A stretch of DNA of 64,000 bases from Spirosoma oryzae (lineage in GTDB: Bacteria > Bacteroidota > Bacteroidia > Cytophagales > Spirosomataceae). Of the stretch, positions 50,612 to 60,148 are shown one piece after another; positions within the stretch are counted from its first letter, which is position 1; every line of letters begins with the position of its first letter. Made by a program: the position numbers and the translations under genes. Below the pieces are notes generated by a model that was given only the letters and a program-made list of their open reading frames with translations, had not been told where the DNA came from and did not search any database. The stretch is taken from the NCBI RefSeq assembly GCF_003002825.1, contig NZ_PVTE01000022.1, forward strand, positions 32,580-96,579, written 5' to 3'.

Positions 50612-51592
50612 CTAGTTGACTAGCTGTTTCAACGCTTCGGGCGACACTGTCAGTAAGCCGACTTTAGGCAACCGGCGGGTAAGTTCGCGCCAGTTAGGAT
50701 CTTTAGCGTAGATACTACGCAACATTGCTGAAGCTTTATCGAACTGCTTTGTATTGGCCAGCGCAATCGCCGTCCAGTACTGCATTTCAAGATTTTGCGG
50801 AAAAAGCTTCATTGCCGCACTATACTCACGCATGGCGTTGGTCGTGTCATTTTTTTCGGTTGCCAAGTCACCATTGTTCATGTGCTCATAGGCCCGGTGC
50901 AGTCGAAGCAGCCGCGCCAGTTCAGTAAGCGGGCGGTCGGCATCATCGACACGCAGATCGACCAGGTGATTGTCATCCCAGGGGGCATCGGTTGCTTTCC
51001 CCCGCACGACCAGCAACACAGCTGACTGACGCCCCCGAATGTCGCCCCCGGCAGTTTGTGCGGCCTCGAGCGCCGACAGAACCCGCTCAGGTAGTGGCTT
51101 GGCGGTATTGGCATCGAATGCTTTTGCCATCGCGTCGGGCACGGTTTTGTTGAGCATCATGTTGGCCTGAACCGAATAGCCCACGCCGACATGGTGCCCG
51201 GCAAAGTCGATACACTTGCTACCGGTATGTACAGCAACGTTGCCCTTTGCATCAACGATAGCCACCTGCCGTACGTCGCGTCCATCATCCGTGCGGAGTA
51301 GTTCGTCGAGCGCCTGCTGTGCCGTCTTACCGGTTTTAAGCAATTGCAGCCCCCGTGGGCCAAATGATTTATTGGTAAACGACTGTGTAGCGATAGCGCC
51401 TACCCCAGCCTCGGCCCATGACACCGACGTACCGACGGAAAACCAATGACTTTGAACGCCTACGGCCAGATCACCAGTCTTGGGGTCGCGGGCAACGATT
51501 GAGAACGTATGGGCGAACGGATCGCCATTCCGTGTACGCTGGGCTACTGCCAGCGAGGAAACCAGGGAAAACAGAATGTAAAGCAACCGCAT
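50612..51592 (-). CDS. DUF1028 Ntn-hydrolase-fold protein with C-terminal TPR-like region
   Basis: A 326-residue exported protein with signal peptide MRLLYILFSLVSSLAVAQ. Residues ~25-225 match DUF1028: FSIVARDPKTGDLAVGVQSH, GVGAIATQSFTNKSFGPRGL, YSVQANMMLNKTVPDAMAKA and GDIRGRQSAVLLVV, an Ntn-hydrolase fold of unknown substrate. Residues ~230-320 hold two helical repeats (YEHMNNGDLATEKNDTTNAM; EMQYWTAIALANTKQFDKA). It precedes the DUF2279 gene by 63 bases on the same strand. Confidence 0.9.
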   Translation of the reverse strand: MRLLYILFSLVSSLAVAQRTRNGDPFAHTFSIVARDPKTGDLAVGVQSHWFSVGTSVSWAEAGVGAIATQSFTNKSFGPRGLQLLKTGKTAQQALDELLRTDDGRDVRQVAIVDAKGNVAVHTGSKCIDFAGHHVGVGYSVQANMMLNKTVPDAMAKAFDANTAKPLPERVLSALEAAQTAGGDIRGRQSAVLLVVRGKATDAPWDDNHLVDLRVDDADRPLTELARLLRLHRAYEHMNNGDLATEKNDTTNAMREYSAAMKLFPQNLEMQYWTAIALANTKQFDKASAMLRSIYAKDPNWRELTRRLPKVGLLTVSPEALKQLVN

Positions 51593-51606
51593 AAATAGCC
51601 TTTTAG

Positions 51607-52227
51607 TCAGGTAGTCATTGTATAGCGTTGATACAGCGTCGTGATGTAAATGTCTTTCACGCCCGCACTTGTGTACACCCGTCTCTTGTTGACGACGGTC
51701 AGCCTACCATCCGACTCTACCGTAACCGACTCCGGTCTTACCCAACGAAACGCGCTATCAGGCGACTGATTAGACCCAGCCTGTACATAAAGCGATTTGC
51801 GGTCAGTCGATAAGGTAAACAAATAAGAACTTCCCTGATGAACCTGATCTACGCGCGCGCCCTTTTCGTAGTCTACCAACTCACCTTTCCAATTGCCAGC
51901 CGGTGTATAAACGTATTGCTCAAGCCATGCCTGGGTAAATACGAACACGTCATCTGCCGTATATAGACCTCCCGCACGAAGATCGATGCGTAGTTCTGTC
52001 GACTCTAACGTATAGTATTCTTTCGTCATATCCGTGGATGTGATTCCATCCATGTTTAGATCGACGGCCATATCACTAACGGATCGGACTAGTTTATACT
52101 TTCCGTGAAACTGCTGGTGTAGCTTGTCCATACTATTATTACTATCGGTAGGTGCAGGCTCATTGTTGCGGGAGCAAGCCGTCAGAAGCATCCCCAGTAG
52201 AACGCTGGTCATGACATAGTTTTTCAT
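51607..52227 (-). CDS. Lipocalin-like lipoprotein, unknown function
   Basis: A 206-residue protein with lipoprotein signal MKNYVMTSVLLGMLLTAC. The mature part (HQQFHGKYKLVRSVSDMAVD, TLESTELRIDLRAGGLY, YLFTLSTDRKSLYV, DGRLTVVNKRRVYTS) is beta-rich with a GKYKL start, as in lipocalin-like proteins of Bacteroidota. I assign no function. It lies 14 bases upstream of the DUF1028 gene on the same strand. Confidence 0.75.
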   Translation of the reverse strand: MKNYVMTSVLLGMLLTACSRNNEPAPTDSNNSMDKLHQQFHGKYKLVRSVSDMAVDLNMDGITSTDMTKEYYTLESTELRIDLRAGGLYTADDVFVFTQAWLEQYVYTPAGNWKGELVDYEKGARVDQVHQGSSYLFTLSTDRKSLYVQAGSNQSPDSAFRWVRPESVTVESDGRLTVVNKRRVYTSAGVKDIYITTLYQRYTMTT

Positions 52228-52311
52228 AACGTTTCAGTTTAAGAATCAGTCAAATTACTGGTTTTGCGGAGCATTGTCAACGAATATGAGCCACAACATG
52301 AAATCTACTGG

Positions 52312-52341
52312 TCGATCGGAACAAGCGACCTCGTAATTTTG
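52312..52341 (+). promoter_or_regulatory. Candidate promoter TCG-N19-TAATTTTG of mqo
   Basis: TAATTTTG at 52334-52341 matches the -7 box TAnnTTTG. The -33 position, 19 bases upstream, holds TCG, as in front of the GT2 gene. The box is 35 bases before the mqo ATG. Confidence 0.45.
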
Positions 52342-52352
52342 TCTTTTCCGAA

Positions 52353-52365
52353 GGAGGTCACCTCC
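52353..52365 (+). promoter_or_regulatory. Shine-Dalgarno-like GGAGG inside a small hairpin before mqo
   Basis: GGAGG (52353-52357) pairs with CCTCC (52361-52365) around a three-base loop, 10 bases before the ATG at 52376. GGAGG is rare in this window and at 18 bases it is distant from the start codon, so its role is uncertain. Confidence 0.4.
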
Positions 52366-52375
52366 CAACCTGAAT

Positions 52376-53908
52376 ATGGCAAAACGTAAGAAAGCTGACA
52401 AAAAAGGACCGGACGTGCTGTTAATCGGCGCCGGCATTATGAGTGCCACCCTGGGGGTGATGCTCAAGGAGATTGATCCGACTATCACTATTGCTATTTA
52501 TGAACGGCTCGATATTGCAGCCGCTGAAAGTTCCGACGCCTGGAACAACGCCGGTACCGGCCACTCGGCGTTTTGTGAACTGAATTATACACCCCAGAAA
52601 GCCGACGGCAGCGTCGACGTAACGAAGGCCATCAAAATTGCCGAGTCGTTCGAGCAGTCGAAGCAGTTCTGGGCTTACCTGGTTGAAAAAGGATTTTTGC
52701 AGGACGCACCCGATTTCATCCGGTCGATTCCCCACATAAGCTTTGTCTGGGGGAAGGAAAACGTCGATTACCTGCACAAACGCTACGATGCGCTGCAACA
52801 GAACTACCTGTTCCACGGCATGCAGTACTCGGAAGATCAGGCCCAGCTCGCCGACTGGATGCCCCTCGTCATGGAAGGCCGCGACCCGAATCAGCCGGTA
52901 GCAGCAACCCGGATGGACATCGGTACCGACGTTAACTTCGGCGCACTGACCCGGGCCATGTTCCGCAAACTACAGGCGATGGAAGGCGTCGAACTGAATT
53001 TCGGTTACGACGTACGCGATCTGTGGCGGTCGAAGTCGCTGGGCGGCTGGAAGCTGCGGGTCGAAAAACTGAGCACCGGCATCGAAAAAGAAGTACAGTC
53101 TGACTTCATCTTCATCGGTGCGGGCGGTGGTTCGCTGCGGCTGCTCGAAAAATCGGACATTCCCGAAAGCCGGGGCTATGGCGGCTTCCCCGTCAGCGGA
53201 CAGTGGCTCAAGTGTACCAACCGCGCTGTCGTTGCGCAGCACCACGCCAAGGTGTACGGAAAAGCATCGGTAGGCGCTCCACCAATGTCGGTACCCCACC
53301 TCGATACGCGCATGATCGACGGACGACAGGAATTGCTGTTCGGTCCGTACGCCGGTTTCTCGACCAAGTTCCTGAAAAGTGGCTCGTACATGGATCTGCC
53401 TAAGTCCATTCAGCTGAGCAATATGGCCCCGATGCTGATGGCAGGGCTGCATAACATCCCGCTGACCCGCTATCTGATTCAGCAGGTTATGCAGTCGCCG
53501 GAAGATCGGCTGGCCGCCCTGCGCGAGTACTTCCCCGATGCCCAGATGGACGACTGGGAACTGGAAGTAGCCGGACAACGGGTGCAGGTCATCAAAAAAG
53601 ACGAAGACGAAGGCGGTGTACTGGAATTCGGCACGGAAGTCGTTAGCGCGGCCGATGGTAGCATTGCCGCCTTGCTCGGCGCATCGCCGGGGGCGTCGAC
53701 GGCGGTATCGATCATGCTCGATCTGATTGGTCGCTGTTACCCCGATCAGATAAAGAGTGCAGAGTGGCAGGGCAAGCTGAAGGAGATGATTCCGTCGTAC
53801 GGGCAGGTACTGGCCAACGATCCCAAATTAGGGCAGCAACTTCGTCAGCATACCAGTGGCGTGCTGGGTTTGGCCGCACTGGAGCCAACCCCCGAAGTAA
53901 CTCGCTGA
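52376..53908 (+). CDS. mqo: Malate:quinone oxidoreductase
   Basis: A 510-residue FAD enzyme that oxidises malate to oxaloacetate and reduces membrane quinone. The FAD-binding start is DVLLIGAGIMSATLGVML; SSDAWNNAGTGHSAFCELNY, RSIPHISFVWG and FIGAGGGSLRLLEKSDIPES are family signatures, and SAADGSIAALLGASPGASTA lies near the C-terminus. The first ten residues are Lys-rich. It stands alone, with its own promoter candidate and terminator hairpin, and together with fumC covers two TCA steps. Confidence 0.96.
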   Translation: MAKRKKADKKGPDVLLIGAGIMSATLGVMLKEIDPTITIAIYERLDIAAAESSDAWNNAGTGHSAFCELNYTPQKADGSVDVTKAIKIAESFEQSKQFWAYLVEKGFLQDAPDFIRSIPHISFVWGKENVDYLHKRYDALQQNYLFHGMQYSEDQAQLADWMPLVMEGRDPNQPVAATRMDIGTDVNFGALTRAMFRKLQAMEGVELNFGYDVRDLWRSKSLGGWKLRVEKLSTGIEKEVQSDFIFIGAGGGSLRLLEKSDIPESRGYGGFPVSGQWLKCTNRAVVAQHHAKVYGKASVGAPPMSVPHLDTRMIDGRQELLFGPYAGFSTKFLKSGSYMDLPKSIQLSNMAPMLMAGLHNIPLTRYLIQQVMQSPEDRLAALREYFPDAQMDDWELEVAGQRVQVIKKDEDEGGVLEFGTEVVSAADGSIAALLGASPGASTAVSIMLDLIGRCYPDQIKSAEWQGKLKEMIPSYGQVLANDPKLGQQLRQHTSGVLGLAALEPTPEVTR

Positions 53909-53925
53909 TTACAAAACGAGTAGTA

Positions 53926-53975
53926 GCAAAAGGGGCGATTTGACAAGCATGTTGTTTGTCGAATCGCCCCTTTTG
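53926..53975 (+). terminator. Hairpin terminator after mqo
   Basis: GCAAAAGGGGCGATT (53926-53940) pairs perfectly with AATCGCCCCTTTTGC (53961-53975), with further imperfect pairing outside. It starts 17 bases after the stop. Confidence 0.8.
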
Positions 53976-54205
53976 CGCTTGTAGTTATCTGGACGCTTTC
54001 TAAGAAACGTTCAATCCAGCCGTTGCCCATTATCAATAGGTAGCCGACTTATATAACTTACAATTCCTTCTTTTTCCAAGTATTTTTTATTGGCTATCAG
54101 CTAATTAGCAAATATTACCCTGGTCTACACAAACAAGTCGCGACCTACTTGGGTTGTACTTTCGATTTTTCAATTATCAGTAAATTACCATTCTACATTA
54201 CGATC

Positions 54206-54796
54206 ATGAAAAAGATTCTCGCTGGTATTTTGGTCCTGTTTGCCATCTCAGCACAGGCTCAGGAGTTTAAACCATTCAAAGTCAATCTGTCAATCGGTTA
54301 CGCCAAACCATTCAACGCAGGCGTGTCGGGCGGTGTATTGTTCGCTGTCGAGCCGAAGTATGGCATCAACGATCACGTCGATCTTGGACTACGGCTCGAA
54401 CTGGCTTCCGTAGCACGGGGCGTACAGGTCAACGGCAACACGACGACGGGTGATGTCAGCGCGTACAGTTCGTACCTGATTACGGGTAACTACCTGTTTG
54501 GTTCGAGCAGTGTCCGCCCATTCGTTGGTGCGGGTCTGGGTCTGTTCACGATCGGATCAGGTGGCACAGTGGTCATTGCGAACAACGGTCAGGCCAACCA
54601 GGATATCCGGCTGGTAAGCGACACTAAGTTCGGCGGTATGATTCGTGCCGGTGTTAAAGCAGGTCACTTCGTCGCAGCTGTCGAGTACAATGCTGTACCA
54701 ACGACTAACAGCACGCTCTCGAACACGCAGATCACCAGCGAAAACGCTTACCTGGGCGTGAAAGTTGGTTTCGACATCGGCGGTGGCCGGAGATAA
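54206..54796 (+). CDS. Small outer-membrane beta-barrel protein
   Basis: A 196-residue protein with signal peptide MKKILAGILVLFAISAQAQ. Barrel-like strands follow: FKVNLSIGYAKPF, VDLGLRLELASVA, SYLITGNYLFG, VRPFVGAGLGLF and GMIRAGVKAGHFVAAVEYNA, ending AYLGVKVGFDIGGGRR. It fits the small barrel (OmpW/outer-membrane beta-barrel) proteins of Bacteroidota. TACTTTCG at 54157-54164 is a weak -7-like box upstream. ATG at 54206 begins the signal peptide. Confidence 0.85.
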   Translation: MKKILAGILVLFAISAQAQEFKPFKVNLSIGYAKPFNAGVSGGVLFAVEPKYGINDHVDLGLRLELASVARGVQVNGNTTTGDVSAYSSYLITGNYLFGSSSVRPFVGAGLGLFTIGSGGTVVIANNGQANQDIRLVSDTKFGGMIRAGVKAGHFVAAVEYNAVPTTNSTLSNTQITSENAYLGVKVGFDIGGGRR

Positions 54797-54817
54797 GTTT
54801 CGGACGGTGTAACACCT

Positions 54818-54867
54818 ACCAAACAGCGGAGGCTGCTTTCAACTGAAAGCAGCCTCCGCTGTTTGGT
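54818..54867. terminator. Bidirectional terminator with a perfect 23-base stem
   Basis: The arm 54818-54840 (ACCAAACAGCGGAGGCTGC and on) pairs perfectly with 54845-54867 around AACT. It lies between the convergent beta-barrel and molybdenum hydroxylase genes. Confidence 0.85.
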
Positions 54868-54887
54868 GTCAACTAACTGGTCTTACA

Positions 54888-57059
54888 TCAGGCCATCAGT
54901 TTATCCGGTGTGGCGGGTAGGTGCCGGATTCGCTTGCCGGTAGCGTGGTAAATCGCGTTGGTAATGGCCGCAGCCATGCCGGTCATGCTGATTTCGCCGA
55001 GTCCTTTGGCACCCATTGGGTCGATGACGGAATCGTTTTTGTCGATGAAAATCACCTCGATAGCGGGCATATCGGCCACCACCGGTACGTGGTAATCAGC
55101 CAGGTTATTGTTCACGTAACGCCCGGATCGATCGTCGATAACCCCTTCTTCCATCAGGGCCATACCGATACTCCACGTAGCTGCGCCCAGCACCTGACTA
55201 CGAGCCGTCTTCGGATTGAGCACCTTCCCGGCGTCGATGGCCGACACGATCTTCGTGACCCGGACCATACCCAACGTCGGATGCACCTGCACGGCAACGA
55301 AATGAGCGGCAAATGACCGACGTGCTACGGTTTCGAGTTCAGCCCCCCCTTTCGACTCAGTCACGACGACAAGTTCGGGTAGGTTGTGCTGTCGTAGAAT
55401 CGTTTCATGCGACTGCTCGGCTTGTCCGGCCGTTGCGTCACGCTTCCCGTTATCGGTCAGCGCAGCCAGTTTTCGCCTAAGCTCCTGACAGGCATCGTGC
55501 ACCGCCGATCCGACCGAGACAGCGGTGTGCGAGCCGTACTGCGGAGGAGCCTGGGGAAATGCCGAATCGCCCAGTTCAACCCGCACCCGACTGGCATCAA
55601 TGCCCATCGTCTCGGCCGCAATCTGGGTTAGAATGGTATACGTACCGGGACCAACGTCGGCGGCTGCGGTCTGAATCAGCAACGACCCGTCGGCACCCAG
55701 CCGTGCCCGCGCTGAAGCCGCTGCCCGGTCTGACTTATAAATACCGGCGCTCATCCCCATTCCGACCAGCCACTCGCCGTCGTGCATCGATCGGGGTGTA
55801 GGGTCGCGCTTTTCCCAACCGAACGCACGAGCGCCCTGCTCGTAACAGTCACGCAGGTAATTGCTCGACCACGGTTTCTTACTTTCCGGGTCTGTCTCGG
55901 CGAAGTTAGCCCGGCGAAGTGCCAGTGGGTCCATGTTGAGGGCGTAGGCCAACTCATCCATCGCCGATTCGAGCGCAAACGATCCCGTCGTTTCGCCGGG
56001 GCCCCGTGCCCAGCAGGGTGTGCTTAGGTCAAGTCCGACCAGCCGGTAGGTGGCGTTGAGGTTCGGACTCTGATACATTGATTTTGTCGGGTGCAGAATC
56101 CGTTCGGTGAATTGCTCATACTGCGAGGTCAGTCCGACGGCGTGGTGTGTTATGCCCGTCAGTTTCCCCGCAGCCGTAGCGCCCAGCGCCACCCGTTGTA
56201 TCGATTCAGGTCGGTAGCCGACCAGGTTGAACACCTGTTCCCGTTTCGCTACCACCTTCACCGGGCGCTTCACCAGTTTTGCCCCCAGCAGCGCAGCCAT
56301 CTCCGGGGGCCATATCCGCGATGAGCTACCAAATGCCCCCCCTACAAACGGTGAGTGAACACGCACGTTGTCCGGCGACAAGCCAAACAGTTTCTGAATG
56401 TCTTTCTTCGCCAGCGATACACCCTGCGTTTTGTTGTAGACCGTTACGGCATTATCGCCTTCCCAGACCGCCGTGGCCGCGTGCGGCTCCATCGTGTTGT
56501 GCACGTGAACAGGCGTATGGTACTCCTGTTCGATGCGAACGGCTGCCTGCTTGTACGCATCGGCCACCCCACGGTTGTAATCGTCGGGGCGCTCCGGTGT
56601 ATAGGCCTTCGTCAGATTGGCCGACAGGTCGGTGGTTGGTTTTTGTACGTCGTAGACCACGTTGACCAGCGAAGCAGCATACGTCGCCTTTTCGAGCGTA
56701 TCGGCGATGGCGAGCGCCACCGGCTGATTGCTGAACTGAATCTGATCGTCGAAAAATACGCGTAGCTCCTGTCCGGCTACCCGCTTTTCCGCCGGGTCGG
56801 TGTCTTTGTAGCCCGGTACGGCCGGTGCGTTTTTGTAGGTCATGATCGCCAGTACACCCGGCAGTTTCTCAGCCGCTCTCGTATCAAACGAACGAATCCG
56901 GCCACGGGCAATCGTACTGGTAACGAGCACGCCATACACCAATGCAGGCAGTTCGTATTCAGCCGCGTATTTGGCCCCGCCCGTCACTTTCAGCCGGCCG
57001 TCGACCCGGCTCATCGAACGACCAATCTGTTCTTTTCCTGCGGTATGATCCGTTTCCAT
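54888..57059 (-). CDS. Molybdopterin-binding subunit of a xanthine dehydrogenase/aldehyde oxidase family enzyme
   Basis: A 723-residue protein with the two large domains of the family, closest in style to the PaoC/YagR group. Motifs: SMSRVDGRLKVTGGAKYAAE, EYHTPVHVHNTMEPHAA, HSPFVGGAFGSSSRIWP, RGPGETTGSFALESAMDEL (substrate Arg region), QTAAADVGPGTYTILTQIAA and the base Glu in MGAKGLGEISMTG. It has no FAD or [2Fe-2S] domain. Those subunits are usually encoded upstream (paoB, paoA), but here the next gene is an S8 protease. So it is an orphan in this window. No signal peptide is visible. Confidence 0.92.
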   Translation of the reverse strand: METDHTAGKEQIGRSMSRVDGRLKVTGGAKYAAEYELPALVYGVLVTSTIARGRIRSFDTRAAEKLPGVLAIMTYKNAPAVPGYKDTDPAEKRVAGQELRVFFDDQIQFSNQPVALAIADTLEKATYAASLVNVVYDVQKPTTDLSANLTKAYTPERPDDYNRGVADAYKQAAVRIEQEYHTPVHVHNTMEPHAATAVWEGDNAVTVYNKTQGVSLAKKDIQKLFGLSPDNVRVHSPFVGGAFGSSSRIWPPEMAALLGAKLVKRPVKVVAKREQVFNLVGYRPESIQRVALGATAAGKLTGITHHAVGLTSQYEQFTERILHPTKSMYQSPNLNATYRLVGLDLSTPCWARGPGETTGSFALESAMDELAYALNMDPLALRRANFAETDPESKKPWSSNYLRDCYEQGARAFGWEKRDPTPRSMHDGEWLVGMGMSAGIYKSDRAAASARARLGADGSLLIQTAAADVGPGTYTILTQIAAETMGIDASRVRVELGDSAFPQAPPQYGSHTAVSVGSAVHDACQELRRKLAALTDNGKRDATAGQAEQSHETILRQHNLPELVVVTESKGGAELETVARRSFAAHFVAVQVHPTLGMVRVTKIVSAIDAGKVLNPKTARSQVLGAATWSIGMALMEEGVIDDRSGRYVNNNLADYHVPVVADMPAIEVIFIDKNDSVIDPMGAKGLGEISMTGMAAAITNAIYHATGKRIRHLPATPDKLMA

Positions 57060-57220
57060 TGCCTTCGCTTATTTACCATTCCCCCCATCCTGTAAGCCCG
57101 GAGTACAGCTGTAACGGTCAGGTAAAGACGATGGTTAACGAAAAGTAGAAAGCGCATCCAACTAACTGTCTGTCAAACCCTTCCCGGGTAACGGTTTACA
57201 GCGCATGACCGACTGCCAAT

Positions 57221-57252
57221 AAAAAAAGGTGCCGGAGTTGAACCCCGGCACC
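57221..57252 (-). terminator. Rho-independent terminator of the S8 protease gene
   Basis: GGTGCCGG (57228-57235) pairs with CCGGCACC (57245-57252). On the minus strand the stem is followed by seven T residues (57221-57227). The stop of the protease gene is 25 bases upstream. Confidence 0.88.
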
Positions 57253-57276
57253 CATCAGAATACATGCATCGACTGC

Positions 57277-58680
57277 TTAGAACGAACTTACCCGCAGCCG
57301 GTCGCCGGTTACTGTCTTGCCCGACAGCGAGCTGGTTGCTACCCCTGCGTTCAGAATCGCCGACTTAATCTGCGACGCCGTAGCCGATGTGTTGATCGAT
57401 TTATACAACGCTACTGCTCCTGTCACGTGTGGTGTCGCCATCGACGTACCACTGTATGCACCGTAAGCCGGCGTTGTACCCGTGTACGGCAGCGTCGACT
57501 GGATACCTGAGCCTGGTGCACCGATATCGACTGTTTGTGCGCCATAGTTCGAGAAGCTCGACAGGGCACCCGACGAAGTAATCGATGCAACAGCGATTAC
57601 GTTGGCATTGCTATAATTCGACGGGTAATTGGCTACAAGATCATTGTTGTCACCGATACCATCAACACCGCCGTTACCAGCAGCCGCTACGAACAGGATT
57701 CCTGCGTTGTTGGCACGCCCAATTGCACTTTCCAGCGCCTGCGAATAGCCGCCACCGCCCCACGAGTTGTTACTCGCAACGATATTCAGTCCGTGGCGGG
57801 TTTTCATATCGGTCAGGTAATCGATGGCTTTGATAGCCGCTGTCGTCGATCCCCCACTCGACCCCAGAAACTTCAGCGAAATCATTTTCACGTTCCAGCA
57901 AACGCCCGCGACGCCTGCGCCGTTGCCGCCACGTGCCCCGATCGTACCGGCTACGTGCGTACCGTGGTCATCGCCGGTTCCGTCGTATACGCTGGCGTCG
58001 TTGGCTGCGAAGTCCCAGCCGTTGACATCGTCGATGTAACCGTTTCCGTCGTCGTCACGACCGTTTACGGTTTCGTAGGGGTTCACCCAGGCGTTGGCGC
58101 TCAGATCCGCGTGCGTCGTCATGAACCCTTCGTCGATGATACCGACGATCACCGAACTCGACCCGGTTTTGTTGTTGGCCCAGGCCGTTCCGGCTGCCGT
58201 ACCGAACTGGTTGGCAGGCGACGTAGACGGACCGTACATGCCCCACAGTGATCCGTTGGTGTACAAGGGATCGTTAGACGTGGCCTGGTGGGTGTAGATG
58301 AAGTTTGGTTCAGCAAATTCGACACCCGGAAGGCCGTTGAGCAGTGTCAATGCTTCCGCAATGCCTTTCGGCGTTTTTACACGCAGGATACCATCGCTGA
58401 TACCAGCGTCCTGCATGGTTTTGGTCAGAATCGTCTCGGCAACGGTACCGCCAATCAGATTGAGGATAGGCAGTCGGCTAACGGCACTCAACCCCTTCGT
58501 GAATTTGATCAGCACTTCACCCGGCACGTATTGCTCACCGGTTGCCAGACGCGCGCCCGCCGTTGCATTCGCCGGCTTTGGCGTCTCGATATCGAGGTCT
58601 GATTTACAATTGCTGACGAGGAAGCCTGTTGCCAGCACGGCCGTTGCCATGCCCAAACGATTCATTACAGATTTCAGCAT
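57277..58680 (-). CDS. S8 family (subtilisin-like) serine protease, lipoprotein
   Basis: A 467-residue exported protease. The N-terminus holds a lipoprotein signal (ATAVLATGFLVSNC), then a propeptide-like inhibitor region (YVPGEVLIKFTKGLSAV). The catalytic triad is Asp in VGIIDEGFMTTHADL, His in DDHGTHVAGTIG and Ser in SGTSMATPHVTGAVALY; the oxyanion Asn is in VASNNSWGGGG. DDDGNGYIDDVNGWDF is the Asp-rich loop frequent in Bacteroidota S8 proteases. No sorting domain follows, so it stays as a lipoprotein. Length is normal for the type. Confidence 0.95.
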   Translation of the reverse strand: MLKSVMNRLGMATAVLATGFLVSNCKSDLDIETPKPANATAGARLATGEQYVPGEVLIKFTKGLSAVSRLPILNLIGGTVAETILTKTMQDAGISDGILRVKTPKGIAEALTLLNGLPGVEFAEPNFIYTHQATSNDPLYTNGSLWGMYGPSTSPANQFGTAAGTAWANNKTGSSSVIVGIIDEGFMTTHADLSANAWVNPYETVNGRDDDGNGYIDDVNGWDFAANDASVYDGTGDDHGTHVAGTIGARGGNGAGVAGVCWNVKMISLKFLGSSGGSTTAAIKAIDYLTDMKTRHGLNIVASNNSWGGGGYSQALESAIGRANNAGILFVAAAGNGGVDGIGDNNDLVANYPSNYSNANVIAVASITSSGALSSFSNYGAQTVDIGAPGSGIQSTLPYTGTTPAYGAYSGTSMATPHVTGAVALYKSINTSATASQIKSAILNAGVATSSLSGKTVTGDRLRVSSF

Positions 58681-58890
58681 AACTATTGGTCTTCGAGTTG
58701 ATTGAGTGTATTTTTAATTGGCATTTAACTTTACAACAATACGATGTTCTGCCTAGTATAGATTCCCGATAGTATTTATTAATTTTTTTACATAATTACA
58801 TATTTTATGTATCCCATTGATTTACAATAGACTACATCACCTACCGTCCAGTAAATTTTTTGATAAATTTTCCGTCAATACAGAAACAAG

Positions 58891-59958
58891 TCACTGTTGT
58901 TTGGGTATACCGACCATATACAGATCGAACCCGCCCTTGCCACCCGGCCGGTTTGAGGAGAAGATCATCAGTTGATTGCTGAACTGCTGAGGGATACGCG
59001 TCAGAATTGGTCGGTACTCATCACTTGCCGAGTTGATCGTCGGGCCGAAATTGATCGGCGCACCCCACTGTTTCCCATCCCACAGGCTGTAATACAAATC
59101 GAAGCCACCGTAACCGCCGGGTCTGTTTGACGTAAATACCAGTCGATCGTTATCGATGAACGGGCATTTGTCATCAGCCGACGACGACAGGCTGGCTACC
59201 TTCTCAATAGGCGCGCCCGTTATTGTGGGTAACTGGCTCTGAAGCTCCGTTACGCCCATAGCCGGCAGCGTTGCTTTGTAGATAGCAAACGAGCCCGCCC
59301 GGTTCGACGTAAAATAGACAGAACGATAAGCCGCATCGAACGTTGGGTAAGCATCATCAGCCGACGAGTTCAGGAACGGTACGGAGACTGGCGCGCTAAA
59401 CGGCTTGTCGCCAATGGATAACAGCACGCCCGAAGCAGACCTGGGCTGCATCTGATAATTATGCGTCAGATAGATGTCCAGATCACCCGTTCGATCTGAT
59501 GCAAACAGCATCAGGTATTCACCCCTGTGCGAACTGCCTGACGGATCATTGCGGCTTATGATGTCATGGTCGTAAGAGCGAATGTATGGTCCCAGTTCAT
59601 TGGCGGTTGAATTGGCAATACTGGTCGCCCAGGTGAGTGGGTTTTGCTCCTCGATAGCACCCAGTCCGCCGTATGGTTGCGTAGTGAACGTAAACTTGCC
59701 TTTTCGGAGATCGTAAGCTACCTCCAGCGCTTCGTGAACAAAGTTGAAATCAGCACGGCCACCCCGTTTCGACGAAAAGACCAGTGCGATCACATCACCA
59801 GCTACTTTCGACGTTGAATTATAATCGTCGTCGGCTGAGTTGATGTCAGCCAGATTGATTGGGGTTTCAGGAAATATGCCCTCCCTGTAGCCCGGCTCGA
59901 ACAGGTTGCAACTGCTCACAGCAGTTAGTAGACAGATGAGTATCAGGAAACGATTCAT
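58891..59958 (-). CDS. PD40-type beta-propeller lipoprotein
   Basis: A 355-residue protein with lipoprotein signal (FLILICLLTAVSSC). It contains WD40-like PD40 blades marked by repeated 'SxDD..P...VYFTSNR.G..I' segments: VFSSKRGGRADFNFV, MLFASDRTGDLDIYL, SVYFTSNRAGSFAIYK, LVFTSNRPGGYGGFDLYYS and MIFSSNRPGGKGGFDLYMV. Such TolB-like propellers serve as envelope scaffolds. There is no OmpA domain, unlike many relatives. A 210-base AT-rich spacer separates it from the S8 gene. Confidence 0.88.
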   Translation of the reverse strand: MNRFLILICLLTAVSSCNLFEPGYREGIFPETPINLADINSADDDYNSTSKVAGDVIALVFSSKRGGRADFNFVHEALEVAYDLRKGKFTFTTQPYGGLGAIEEQNPLTWATSIANSTANELGPYIRSYDHDIISRNDPSGSSHRGEYLMLFASDRTGDLDIYLTHNYQMQPRSASGVLLSIGDKPFSAPVSVPFLNSSADDAYPTFDAAYRSVYFTSNRAGSFAIYKATLPAMGVTELQSQLPTITGAPIEKVASLSSSADDKCPFIDNDRLVFTSNRPGGYGGFDLYYSLWDGKQWGAPINFGPTINSASDEYRPILTRIPQQFSNQLMIFSSNRPGGKGGFDLYMVGIPKQQ

Positions 59959-60148
59959 AGTGCTGACGGCTCGTGTTTACGTATGCCTGATGTAGAGCCG
60001 ATCAACAACCAAACCGTTGGATGTCAGCAAGACACAGCGCGAAATATACCTGATTTCCGTACTTTAGAGTTGGCAAATCGAACGGCTGGTCAGTGCTCCG
60101 ACGCTGTGGCTCCGCTACGCCGTGTCAGGCCGACTCAATTACACATAC

